NCBI RefSeq assembly: GCF_014170305.1
Contig: NZ_LZZT01000018.1
Span: forward strand, 310,001 to 374,000
Source of the DNA: Achromobacter sp. UMC71
GTDB lineage: Bacteria > Pseudomonadota > Gammaproteobacteria > Burkholderiales > Burkholderiaceae_B
Reading direction: 5' to 3'
DNA length: 64,000 bases
Shown: piece by piece, positions 24,103 through 31,619 of the stretch
Position numbering within the stretch: the first letter of the stretch is position 1
How the letters are laid out: each line of letters starts with the position of its first letter
Notes under the pieces: model-generated
The model's database searches: none
What the model saw: only the letters and a program-made list of their open reading frames with translations
What the model was told of the DNA's origin: nothing
Program-made: the position numbers and the translations under genes

Positions 24103-25011
24103 ATGCAATTTGCTCCCAGCCGGAAGACGGCGACGTTCCTGGGATTAATAGCCGTGGTGCTCTGGGGCACCGTCGTCGGCCTGATCCGCAGTGTCAGCGA
24201 GAGTTTCGGCCCGATCGGCGGCGCGGCCCTGATCTATACGGTCGGATCGGTATTCCTGGTGCTGTTGCTGGGGTTGCCCAAACTGCGGTCGTTCCCGCGT
24301 TCTTACCTGATCTCGGGCAGCGTCCTGTTCGTGGCCTACGAAATCTGCCTGTCGCTATCGTTGGGGTTCGCCACTCACCGCAGCCAAGCGATCGAGCTGG
24401 GCATCGTCAATTACCTGTGGCCATGCTTCACGGTGATTCTGGCGATCCTGATCAATGGCCAGCGCGCCAGCGCCTGGGTCGTGCCCGGTATCGCGCTGTC
24501 GTTGTGCGGCATTGTCTGGGTGGTCGGCGGCCCGGGCGGACTTTCCTGGGATCGCACGGCCGCCAATATCGCCAGCAATCCGCTCAGCTACAGCCTGGCG
24601 TTCAGCGGCGCCATTATCTGGGCTGTATATTGCAACGTCACGAAACGCTTTGCAGATGGCAAGAACGGCGTGGCGCTGTTTTTCATGCTGACCGCGGCCG
24701 TGCTGTGGGTCAAATACGGATTCAGCGCCGAGCCCGCGCTGACATTCAACGGGGCCGCCGTGCTTGAACTGTGCCTGACGGGGGGCGCAATGGCCGCTGG
24801 CTACGCGCTCTGGAATCTGGGCATACTCAAGGGCAACTTGACGCTTCTGGCCACGGCTTCGTATTTCACGCCGGTGTTGTCGACGTTTTTCGCGGCCGTG
24901 TGGCTGTCTACGCGATTGACCGCGACGTTTTGGCAAGGCGTGACGATGGTCACCGCCGGATCGCTGATTTGCTGGGCGGCGACGCGAGGCAGGCCGGCCC
25001 GGGGCGGATAG
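24103..25011 (+). CDS. DMT-family exporter, YddG-like
   Basis: The 302-aa protein has ten predicted helices in two EamA-type halves, and resembles the aromatic amino acid exporter YddG (FLGLIAVVLWGTVVGLIRSVSESFGPIGGAALIYTVGS; ELGIVNYLWPCFTVILAILINGQR; GYALWNLGILKGNLTLLATASYFTPVLSTFFAAVWL). It would export aromatic amino acids or related metabolites; the substrate is inferred from family likeness. I chose the ATG at 24103; the open frame upstream to 23941 is not membrane-like at its beginning. Confidence 0.85.
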   Translation: MQFAPSRKTATFLGLIAVVLWGTVVGLIRSVSESFGPIGGAALIYTVGSVFLVLLLGLPKLRSFPRSYLISGSVLFVAYEICLSLSLGFATHRSQAIELGIVNYLWPCFTVILAILINGQRASAWVVPGIALSLCGIVWVVGGPGGLSWDRTAANIASNPLSYSLAFSGAIIWAVYCNVTKRFADGKNGVALFFMLTAAVLWVKYGFSAEPALTFNGAAVLELCLTGGAMAAGYALWNLGILKGNLTLLATASYFTPVLSTFFAAVWLSTRLTATFWQGVTMVTAGSLICWAATRGRPARGG

Positions 25012-25031
25012 CCCCGGTCAGGCGCAGCGGC

Positions 25032-25223
25032 TCAATCCAGCACCATGGTCTGCGCGACCGCGTAGCCAAGCGGAATGAGCAACAGGGAAGCGAACAGGGA
25101 ACTGACAATCGCCGCGGATATCTTCAGCCAGGGCTCGGGCCCCGCGCTTTGAACCGTTTGAATCACCAACGCGACGATACCCACAACCATCAAACAGCTG
25201 ATTACCACTGCTACGTAAGTCAT
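25032..25223 (-). CDS. Small membrane protein with two helices (63 aa)
   Basis: The product has two hydrophobic segments, residues 3-25 (YVAVVISCLMVVGIVALVIQTV) and 34-60 (KISAAIVSSLFASLLLIPLGYAVAQTMVL), joined by a short loop. I recognise no family. It is convergent with the exporter gene. Confidence 0.55.
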   Translation of the reverse strand: MTYVAVVISCLMVVGIVALVIQTVQSAGPEPWLKISAAIVSSLFASLLLIPLGYAVAQTMVLD

Positions 25224-25470
25224 GTTGTCTCCGTCCTCGCCTGATTAAAGGGCTGCGGCTGCCGCTGATGCGATCTAGATGTTTGATTGATTGTGCGCCT
25301 GTATTCGCGGCGATGGCGCTAGGGTTTTCCTGACGCGCGATCGCGGTGTGGCGTTTTTGCCGCGCAGGGTGCAGCATGAAAACGATGTGCGGGTGCAGCA
25401 TCGGCCCAGCCCCTCCGAGGGGATGCTTTGCGCTACGATGGCGGCGTCGAATCACTCCCAAGGTTGCGAA

Positions 25471-25725
25471 ATGCCGCAACGATTACGCCCCGGCACGCGC
25501 GCTACATTGCAGGTCAGGCAATTGCTGCCGGGCGAATTCGCCTGGATCATCACCTTGCTGGACCCCGAAAGCGGCAATGTGCGCAGCACCAATTATTCCG
25601 AACGGCGCTACGCCAGCCAGGACGAAGCCTCCGCGGCCGGCAAGGCCGCGGTGGTGGAATTTCTGGGCAAGGGCGGCCAGAACGCGGCGGATGCCGTCAA
25701 GGACGGCAAGCCGCCCAAGTCCTGA
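25471..25725 (+). CDS. Small hypothetical protein (84 aa)
   Basis: A soluble basic/acidic mixed protein (MPQRLRPGTRATLQVRQLLPGEFAWIITLLDPESGNVRSTNYSERRYASQDEAS...). The N-terminal half looks like beta strands and the C-terminal half like one helix with a Lys-rich tail. The family is unknown. A terminator follows at 25747. Upstream frames extend to 25291, but the protein-like part begins at 25471. Confidence 0.6.
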   Translation: MPQRLRPGTRATLQVRQLLPGEFAWIITLLDPESGNVRSTNYSERRYASQDEASAAGKAAVVEFLGKGGQNAADAVKDGKPPKS

Positions 25726-25746
25726 CGCGCGTATCGCCCTTGCCGC

Positions 25747-25772
25747 AAAAACCCTCGCCCGAGGGTTTTTTT
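25747..25772 (+). terminator. Rho-independent terminator
   Basis: Stem AACCCTC/GAGGGTT with GCCC loop (25749-25767) followed by a run of T, closing the gene ending at 25725. Confidence 0.8.
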
Positions 25773-25858
25773 CGTCTTGTCTCCTGAAGTGATCAACCTG
25801 GGCACGGCAATTGCTGGAGAGCGGGCCGGCGCGATTTGCGCTGACGAGGAGACCCGCC

Positions 25859-26050
25859 ATGACCCAGATCAACCACCGGCCACCGGGCGCACCCGACGAC
25901 GTGCCGCCTGACGATCCGCCGCTGCCCGGCAATCCGAGTCCGGACGATCCGCGGCCGGATACGAACCGTCCGCCCAACGCCCCGGATGACACCGGCGTGA
26001 TACCGCCAGCGCCGGATCCCCGCGCGCCCGGCACCATCGACCTGGCCTGA
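25859..26050 (+). CDS. Pro/Asp-rich disordered small protein (63 aa)
   Basis: After MTQINHRPPGA the protein consists largely of Pro, Asp, Asn and Gly (PDDVPPDDPPLPGNPSPDD...), with no hydrophobic core, so it is probably unstructured. A GAGGAG lies 8 bp before the ATG. It is the first of three same-strand genes with a micropeptide and a membrane protein. No function is known. Confidence 0.6.
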   Translation: MTQINHRPPGAPDDVPPDDPPLPGNPSPDDPRPDTNRPPNAPDDTGVIPPAPDPRAPGTIDLA

Positions 26051-26086
26051 GCGCCAGCCCATCTTCGCGACACCAAGGAGGTCTAC

Positions 26087-26161
26087 ATGCGTTCCATCCT
26101 GCTATGGCTGCTGGGGGTGCCCATTCCCATCATCATCCTGCTGGCGCTGTTCTGGCACTGA
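26087..26161 (+). CDS. 24-aa hydrophobic micropeptide
   Basis: A tiny gene with an excellent ribosome-binding site (AAGGAGG at 26075-26081) encodes a single membrane helix starting MRSILLWLLGVPIP and ending ALFWH. It has only one charged residue besides the terminal His. It lies between the Pro-rich peptide and the 303-aa membrane protein, probably in one operon. I recall near-identical peptides in related beta-proteobacteria, which supports a real gene; its role is unknown. Confidence 0.65.
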   Translation: MRSILLWLLGVPIPIIILLALFWH

Positions 26162-26233
26162 CGCCCCGCTGGGTTCCCGCGCCGACGCCTGGTTGCCAGG
26201 CGCGGCCGCACAAACAATGAACAAGGAATAACC

Positions 26234-27145
26234 ATGGAAAACGCAACTTCGGCGGGCCAGCCCTACGGCGTCGCGCCCGGGCATGAATCAGCGGTATCCG
26301 CCGTGTCTTGGGCGGCGGTATTCGCCGGCGCGGTGATAGCGGCGGCGCTGTCGCTGGCGCTGTTTGCCGGCGGTTCCGGCCTGGGCTTCCTGTCGGTCTC
26401 GCCGTGGGGCGGGGAAGGGATGTCGGCGCCCGCGGTGGGTATCAGTATCATCGCGTGGATGCTGTTCACGCAGATCGTTGCCTACGGCATAGGCGGCTAC
26501 GTCGCCGGCCGCTTGCGCACGAAGTGGGTGGACGCGCATGGGGACGAGGTTTACTTCCGCGATACCGCGCACGGCTTTCTGGTGTGGGCGTTGAGCGCGG
26601 TGGTCAGCGCGGCGCTGCTGGGGTCCGCGCTTGCCACGCTGGCGTCCGGCGCGGCCAAGGCGGGCGCTTCGGTGGTGGCCGGTGCCGGCGCAGCCGTCAC
26701 GGCGACCGCGGCAGCGGGTGCGGGCGGGGGTGGCATGGATCACGCGAGCGACTACTTGACCGACGTGCTGTTGCGTTCGGACCGGCCCGACGCTGCCGGT
26801 GACAAGGCCGCGACCCGGGCCGAGGTCGGTCGCATCGTGGCGATTAGCCTGGCTCGTGGCGAGATGGCGCCGGCCGATCGCGATTACGTCGCCAAGGTGA
26901 TTGCGGCGCAGACCGGCACCGATCCGGCCGCGGCGCAGCAGCGTGTGGACCAGACCATCCAGAACGCCAAGAAGGCCGCCGACGACGCCAAGCAGAAGGC
27001 GCGCGAGGCGGCAGACCAGGCGCGCAAGGCGGCCGCGGCGTTTGCGCTGTGGGGCTTTGCGTCGATGCTGATCGGCGCCTTCGTGGCGAGCCTGTGCGCG
27101 ACCTGGGGCGGCCGCCGCCGCGATACGCTGCACAAGAGGATGTAG
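26234..27145 (+). CDS. Hypothetical integral membrane protein (303 aa)
   Basis: The protein has four hydrophobic segments (about residues 22-55, 68-93, 112-140 and 275-297). Between the third and fourth lies a soluble part with a Gly/Ala hinge (AVTATAAAGAGGGG) and a helix rich in Ala, Lys and Asp (QNAKKAADDAKQKAREAADQARKAAAAF). It resembles uncharacterised envelope membrane proteins; I know no function. The start follows AAGGAATAACC. Confidence 0.65.
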   Translation: MENATSAGQPYGVAPGHESAVSAVSWAAVFAGAVIAAALSLALFAGGSGLGFLSVSPWGGEGMSAPAVGISIIAWMLFTQIVAYGIGGYVAGRLRTKWVDAHGDEVYFRDTAHGFLVWALSAVVSAALLGSALATLASGAAKAGASVVAGAGAAVTATAAAGAGGGGMDHASDYLTDVLLRSDRPDAAGDKAATRAEVGRIVAISLARGEMAPADRDYVAKVIAAQTGTDPAAAQQRVDQTIQNAKKAADDAKQKAREAADQARKAAAAFALWGFASMLIGAFVASLCATWGGRRRDTLHKRM

Positions 27146-27239
27146 CGCCGGCTTTTCTGGCGCGGGCAATCAGCCGGTGCGCGCACCGGGGCCGCGCTCC
27201 GCGGGTGGCGACGCCGTCCGTGGAGCGCGTGTGTGTGGA

Positions 27240-28142
27240 TCAGGGGCGCCGTTGCTGGAACAGCCACTCGCGCCAGGGCTTGGCGGTCAACAGTTCCGGC
27301 GCGATGCGGTGGTCCATGCCGTCATAGGTGATGAAGATCGGATGAGCGCCCGCCGAGGCCAGCGCCTTGGCCCATATCTGGCTGCCTTCGTAGGGATTTT
27401 CCTGGTCGGCCGTGCCGTGCATCAGCATGATGGGGATACCGGCCAGGGGCTGGGCCAGTGAGCGTTCCGGCGGCACGCCGGACATGGCTACGATGGCCGC
27501 GAAGCGGCGCGGGGCGGCCACGGCAGCGTCCAGCGCGGCCGACGCACCCATCGAGAATCCCACGGCATAGACGCGCTTGGCATCTACGGGATAGCGTTTG
27601 GCGATGTCGTCGACCAGGCGCATGACGTCGGCCAGGTCGGTGCCCGCCTTTGAAATGCGTACGCCGTGCGCATCCTGGGTGTAGTTGGCCGTGCGGCCGG
27701 GCGTTTGCGGCACTAACACATAGGCGGGAAAATCGCGGCGCGATTCCAGCGACCCAAACGTGCGGGTAAAGGCGTTCAGCGGCAGCAGATTGTCGGTGCC
27801 CACGCCGCCCGAGCTATGGAAAATCACCACCAGCGGGTATTTTTTTCCGCCGGCCCCCTGTTGCTTGGACTCCTCCGGGAGCGGAGCGACGAGCCGGTAG
27901 GGCAGCGCGGTCTTGCCCGCGCGGGGGAATTCGCCGGACGAAAAAGCATCGATCGGGGCTTGCTTGAACGCATCCACCACTTGCTGTTGTTCAGCGGTGG
28001 GCGCGAAGGCCACGCGCGAGGTTTGCACGCTGCCGGACGCAGCCTGGGCGCAGGACCCGGCCAGGCCGAGCGCGCCGGCCAGGGCCGCCATGGCGAATTG
28101 CTTGTGGAATTGCTTATGGATTCGAAGCGGGCTCACAGGCAT
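27240..28142 (-). CDS. Secreted alpha/beta hydrolase
   Basis: The 300-aa protein begins with a signal peptide (core MAALAGALGLAGSCAQAASG, cleavage near residue 35). An alpha/beta-hydrolase domain follows: KYPLVVIFHSSGGVGTDN (oxyanion region), nucleophile Ser197 in GFSMGAS, Asp246 in HGTADQ, and His278 in GMDHRI. It resembles dienelactone-hydrolase/polyhydroxybutyrate-depolymerase-like esterases acting in the periplasm or outside; the substrate is unknown. The start at 28142 (MPVSPLRIHK) gives a normal signal peptide; the longer frame to 28286 does not. Confidence 0.8.
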   Translation of the reverse strand: MPVSPLRIHKQFHKQFAMAALAGALGLAGSCAQAASGSVQTSRVAFAPTAEQQQVVDAFKQAPIDAFSSGEFPRAGKTALPYRLVAPLPEESKQQGAGGKKYPLVVIFHSSGGVGTDNLLPLNAFTRTFGSLESRRDFPAYVLVPQTPGRTANYTQDAHGVRISKAGTDLADVMRLVDDIAKRYPVDAKRVYAVGFSMGASAALDAAVAAPRRFAAIVAMSGVPPERSLAQPLAGIPIMLMHGTADQENPYEGSQIWAKALASAGAHPIFITYDGMDHRIAPELLTAKPWREWLFQQRRP

Positions 28143-28221
28143 GTCAGGGCTTCCAATGGCAGGGCTTTCATGAAGGATTCGCGCAGCATTTTCCGCGCAG
28201 TACTTCAAAATCACAAGATGA

Positions 28222-28296
28222 TGCAAAAGGGGCTGGTGCAAAAGGGCTGGTGTAAAAAAATGGCCCCACGCAATGGCCCAATGCAATGGCCCAATG
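28222..28296. repeat. Short tandem repeats upstream of hydrolase
   Basis: Two tandem units occur: TGCAAAAGGG(G)CTGG at 28222-28236 and 28237-28250, and CAATGGCCCAATG at 28271-28283 and 28284-28296. They lie between the hydrolase start and the tRNA-Met terminator. They probably reflect replication slippage. Confidence 0.7.
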
Positions 28297-28297
28297 C

Positions 28298-28329
28298 AAA
28301 AAGGCCTTCACTTGCGTGAAGGCCTTTTT
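28298..28329. terminator. Bidirectional terminator
   Basis: 14-bp perfect stem AAAAAGGCCTTCAC/GTGAAGGCCTTTTT with TTGC loop; A- and T-runs on both sides. It would end the minus-strand tRNA-Met transcript. Confidence 0.85.
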
Positions 28330-28336
28330 AAATTCT

Positions 28337-28413
28337 TGGTGGCGCATCCCTGATTCGAACAGGGGACCTGCGGATTATGATTCCGTCGCTCTAACCGGCT
28401 GAGCTAATGCGCC
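28337..28413 (-). tRNA. tRNA-Met (CAT)
   Basis: The reverse complement folds as a 77-nt cloverleaf: acceptor GGCGCAT/ATGCGCC, D arm GCTC...GAGC, anticodon loop ATCATAA with CAT, T loop TTCGAAT, and an encoded CCA end. The first anticodon-stem pair is A-C. The anticodon stem and loop fit elongator tRNA-Met better than the initiator; tRNA-Ile2 with a modified CAT cannot be fully excluded. Confidence 0.9.
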
Positions 28414-28575
28414 ATCTTTTTTCGTTGAACTTTCCGTTCCGCAAAGCTTTCGGCATTTTTGCGTTTTTCAGCATTTTTGCCCTGGCCGCGCTCAGTTTCA
28501 AACGAAGCTGAGTAACGAAGAACGAAATTCTAGCATGAAATTTTTTGGCAATGCAACTGGGTTGGGCGCGTTTTT

Positions 28576-29892
28576 TTACGCGTCCCGCGCCAGACGGATG
28601 CCCGAGAACTGCCAGCGGGCCTCCGGCGGGAAGAAATTGCGGTAGCTGGGCCGAATATGGCCGCGTGGTGTGGCGCAGGAGCCGCCGCGCAGCACGTACT
28701 GGTTGCACATGAATTTGCCGTTGTATTCGCCCACCGCGCCGGCGTCCGGCGTAAAGCCGGGGTAGGCGTCGTAGGCACTGGCGGTCCATTCCCAGGCGTC
28801 GCCATACAACTGGGCGGGGCCGCTGGCGCCCAGCCGGGCCGGCGCGGGCCGGGGATCCAGGTGGCCGTTTTCCAGCATGTTGGCGCGATGGGAGTAAGCG
28901 CCGTCGGGCAGTTGCCGGGCGGCGTGTTCCCATTCCGCCTCGCGCGGCAGCCGCACGCGCGCCCAGCGCGCGTAGGCGTCGGCCTCGAAGTAACTGACGT
29001 GGGTGACCGGGGCCTGCAGTTCCAGCTCCTGCATGCCGCGCAGGGTGAAGACGCGCCAGTCGTCGCGCTGGCCTTCCCAATACAAAGGCGCTCGCCAGCC
29101 TTCGGCGCAGACCCGTTCCCAGCCCAGCGATAGCCACAGTTCCGGACGCTTGTAGCCGCCGTCGCGGATGAAGGCCAGGTATTCGTGCTGTGTCACCAGC
29201 CGGTCGGCCAGATGGAACGGCGCCAGCAGCGCGTCATGCGCGGGGCCTTCGTTGTCGAAACCGAAACCGCGGCCATCATGGCCGACGCGGACCACGCCCC
29301 CGTTGTAGCGGGTCCAGCCGGCGGCCGTGCCTGGCGGTAAGGCGGGCGAGCCGGCGGCCACGTATGCCGGTTTCAGCGGATTGGTCGACAGCATGTGCTT
29401 CAGGTCCGTCAGGATCAGTTCCTGGTGCTGCTGCTCGTGGTTCAAACCCAGTTCCAGCAAGGCATCGAAGGCCGGGTCGTTGCCGCCCAATCGCGAAATC
29501 AGGTCGTGCATGGCCTGGTCCACGTGCTGGCGGTAATGCAGCACGTCCGACAGCGGCGGACGCGACAGCAGGCCGCGCTGCGGGCGCGGGTGCTTGGCGC
29601 CGACAGCGTTGTAGTAGGAATTGAACAGCATCCGGTACTGCGGGTGAAAGGCCGAGTAGGGCGGATGGAAGTGCGTCAGCAGGAAGGTCTCGAAGAACCA
29701 GGTGGTGTGCGCCAGATGCCATTTGACGGGGCTGCAATCGGGCATGGATTGCACCTGGCAGTCTTCGGGGCTGAGCGGCGCGGCCAGCGCCGTGCTAGTG
29801 GCGCGCACGGCATCGTACCGGTCGTGCTGGCCCGCTTGTCCGGCGGCATAGGGGCCGTTGGCGGGGTGGGTCAGCAGGCAGGCAGGTTCCAT
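28576..29892 (-). CDS. egtB: Ergothioneine biosynthesis protein EgtB
   Basis: The 438-aa iron enzyme joins hercynine to a thiol (gamma-glutamylcysteine or cysteine) with oxygen to give the sulfoxide of ergothioneine biosynthesis. The N-terminal DinB-like domain supplies iron ligands (WHLAH, His59/His62; LNHEQQHQEL, His152, His156). The C-terminal formylglycine-enzyme-like domain ends with GDAWEWTASAYDAYPGF, LRGGSCATPRGHIRPSYRNFF and FSGIRLARD. The start at 29892 follows GGAGG-like sequence; 37 bp separate it from egtD upstream, so the two form an operon. Confidence 0.92.
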   Translation of the reverse strand: MEPACLLTHPANGPYAAGQAGQHDRYDAVRATSTALAAPLSPEDCQVQSMPDCSPVKWHLAHTTWFFETFLLTHFHPPYSAFHPQYRMLFNSYYNAVGAKHPRPQRGLLSRPPLSDVLHYRQHVDQAMHDLISRLGGNDPAFDALLELGLNHEQQHQELILTDLKHMLSTNPLKPAYVAAGSPALPPGTAAGWTRYNGGVVRVGHDGRGFGFDNEGPAHDALLAPFHLADRLVTQHEYLAFIRDGGYKRPELWLSLGWERVCAEGWRAPLYWEGQRDDWRVFTLRGMQELELQAPVTHVSYFEADAYARWARVRLPREAEWEHAARQLPDGAYSHRANMLENGHLDPRPAPARLGASGPAQLYGDAWEWTASAYDAYPGFTPDAGAVGEYNGKFMCNQYVLRGGSCATPRGHIRPSYRNFFPPEARWQFSGIRLARDA

Positions 29893-29929
29893 GGCGATCC
29901 TCCAGGGGCGGGTTGAGGGACGCCGCGCG

Positions 29930-30907
29930 TTACGCGCGGGCGCTGAAAACCGAAAACCAGCCGCGAGAATCCGACCAGTGCTCAATGTTGTGATAGCCCG
30001 CGCTCTGCAGCAGGCCGGTAAAGGCCTGGGGCGTGAACTTGTAGGAGTTTTCCGTGTGGATGCGTTCGCCCGCGGCAAAACGCCGTTCGCCGGCGGGCCA
30101 TCGGACGGTGACCGGCCGCAGCGCCTGCAGGTGCATTTCGATGCGCGATTGTTCGCTGTTGAACAGCGCCACATGGCGCCAGTCGTCGACGTTGAAATCC
30201 GCGCCCAGCATGTCGTTGACGTGCCGCAGCAGATTCAGGTTGAAGGCGGCGGTCAGGTGCAGCGCATCGTCGTAGGCCGGCTCCAGCACTTCGCTGGGCT
30301 TGATGCGGTCCACGCCCACCAACAGTCCGCCGCCTTGGCACTGGCGCCGGATCCGCTGCAGCATGGCGCGGGCCTGGTCCGGGTTCAGGTTGCCGATGCT
30401 GGAGCCGGGATAGAAGAACAGGCGTCCTTCGGGCGCGACTTCGGGCGGCAGGGCGAGCGTTTGGGAGAAGTCCTGGCCGATGGCGGTAATGCGCAGTTCG
30501 GGGTAGGACAGGCGTAGCCTGCGCACGGCCGCCTGCAGATAGTCGGCGGAAATGTCGATGGGGACGTAGTGGCGGGGGCGCAGGCTGGAGAACAGCCGCT
30601 CCGCCTTGACGCAATCGCCGGCACCCAGGTCGATCAGCGATTGCACCGGGCCGATACGGCGGGCGATATCCGCCCCATGGCGCTCAAAGATTTCGGCTTC
30701 GCAGCGGGTCGGGTAATACTCGGGCAGCAAGGTAATGGCGGTGAATAGCGACGAGCCCAGCGCATCGTAGAGAAACTTGGGGTCGATATGGGCGGGGCGG
30801 TCCAGCAGCCCGTCGCACAGTTCGCGTTGTTCGGCGCTGGCGGGTTGCGGTTGGGGCGCCAGGAAGTGCGGGGCGGCGCCGGCGAGCAGTGCGGAAGGGG
30901 AGACCAT
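29930..30907 (-). CDS. egtD: L-histidine Nalpha-methyltransferase EgtD
   Basis: This 325-aa SAM-dependent enzyme trimethylates histidine to hercynine, the first step of ergothioneine synthesis. The SAM site is seen as SLIDLGAGDCVKAERLF, and the family signatures FDALGSSLF-like FLYDALGSSLFTAITLLPEYYPTR, FFYPGSSIGNLNP and FNLNLLRHVNDMLGADF are present. The ATG at 30907 has an AAGGAAC ribosome-binding site; the upstream ATG at 30943 would add 12 residues. It is followed by egtB. Confidence 0.92.
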   Translation of the reverse strand: MVSPSALLAGAAPHFLAPQPQPASAEQRELCDGLLDRPAHIDPKFLYDALGSSLFTAITLLPEYYPTRCEAEIFERHGADIARRIGPVQSLIDLGAGDCVKAERLFSSLRPRHYVPIDISADYLQAAVRRLRLSYPELRITAIGQDFSQTLALPPEVAPEGRLFFYPGSSIGNLNPDQARAMLQRIRRQCQGGGLLVGVDRIKPSEVLEPAYDDALHLTAAFNLNLLRHVNDMLGADFNVDDWRHVALFNSEQSRIEMHLQALRPVTVRWPAGERRFAAGERIHTENSYKFTPQAFTGLLQSAGYHNIEHWSDSRGWFSVFSARA

Positions 30908-31277
30908 GCGTTCAGTTCCTTTTTTGAGGCTGATGAAGCGCATTGCAAAGGCTTATTGTGGCGGCCAGAGGGGTTCTGGTGTCAAGTCTAAGCTCCTGAA
31001 ATGCAATGGACTTTTACGAAATTGGGGCCGCCTGGCGGCATACTGCGCCCCGGTTCCCCAGGGGCGGTCGCCGTGGGGGGCTGGAAGCCCTCAGCAAGTT
31101 CCGCGCCACTGAAATATCAGTTAACGGCTGGTTGCCAAAGCTCGGGCGGGGCCGTCTTGGGCCGGTCACAATGAGCCCATGGCCTGGCGGGGTCCGTTTG
31201 CCCCGCGACGGGTTGCCGTTAGCCGATTGGGCGGCGGCCCGGGGCGGCCCAATCCGCATTACGCATTAGGAGCGACT
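30908..31277. other. Divergent intergenic region, egtD / DUF883 gene
   Basis: This 370-bp gap should hold promoters for the minus-strand egt operon and the plus-strand DUF883 gene. I see an inverted repeat GATTGGGC...GCCCAATC around 31225-31256, just before the AGGAG of the right gene. I find no clear consensus promoter and no further gene. Confidence 0.4.
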
Positions 31278-31610
31278 ATGAATCGAAAGAACCAGCGCGC
31301 TGAAATGGCCCTGCATCGTGACCGGGTGAGCGACAGCTTCCAGGAGCTGCTTGCCGGCACCGAAGACCTGTTGCGTTCGACGGCCTCGTATACCGGCTCC
31401 GAAATCGAAGCGGCCCGCTCGCGTCTGAAGCGTCAACTGGCCGAGGCGCGCGATTCCGCCGGCGACTGGGAAGACCAGGCGTTGGACCGGGCGCGCCGCG
31501 CCAAGGCCTATGCCGACGAATACGTCCACGAAAACGCCTGGAAGTCGGTCGGCGTGGCGACGCTGGTGGGCGTGTTGCTGGGTTGCTGCCTGCTGGCCAA
31601 CCGGCGCTAA
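31278..31610 (+). CDS. DUF883 (ElaB/YqjD-like) membrane-anchored protein
   Basis: The 110-aa protein is a long amphipathic helix (residues 8-85: SDSFQELLAGTEDLLRSTASYTGSEIEAARSRLKRQLAEARD...) ending in a single C-terminal membrane helix (WKSVGVATLVGVLLGCCLLANRR). E. coli relatives YqjD/ElaB tether ribosomes to the membrane in stationary phase. AGGAG lies 7 bp before the ATG. It is 9 bp upstream of the phospholipase D family gene, so the two may be co-transcribed. Confidence 0.85.
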   Translation: MNRKNQRAEMALHRDRVSDSFQELLAGTEDLLRSTASYTGSEIEAARSRLKRQLAEARDSAGDWEDQALDRARRAKAYADEYVHENAWKSVGVATLVGVLLGCCLLANRR

Positions 31611-31619
31611 ACCGACGCC

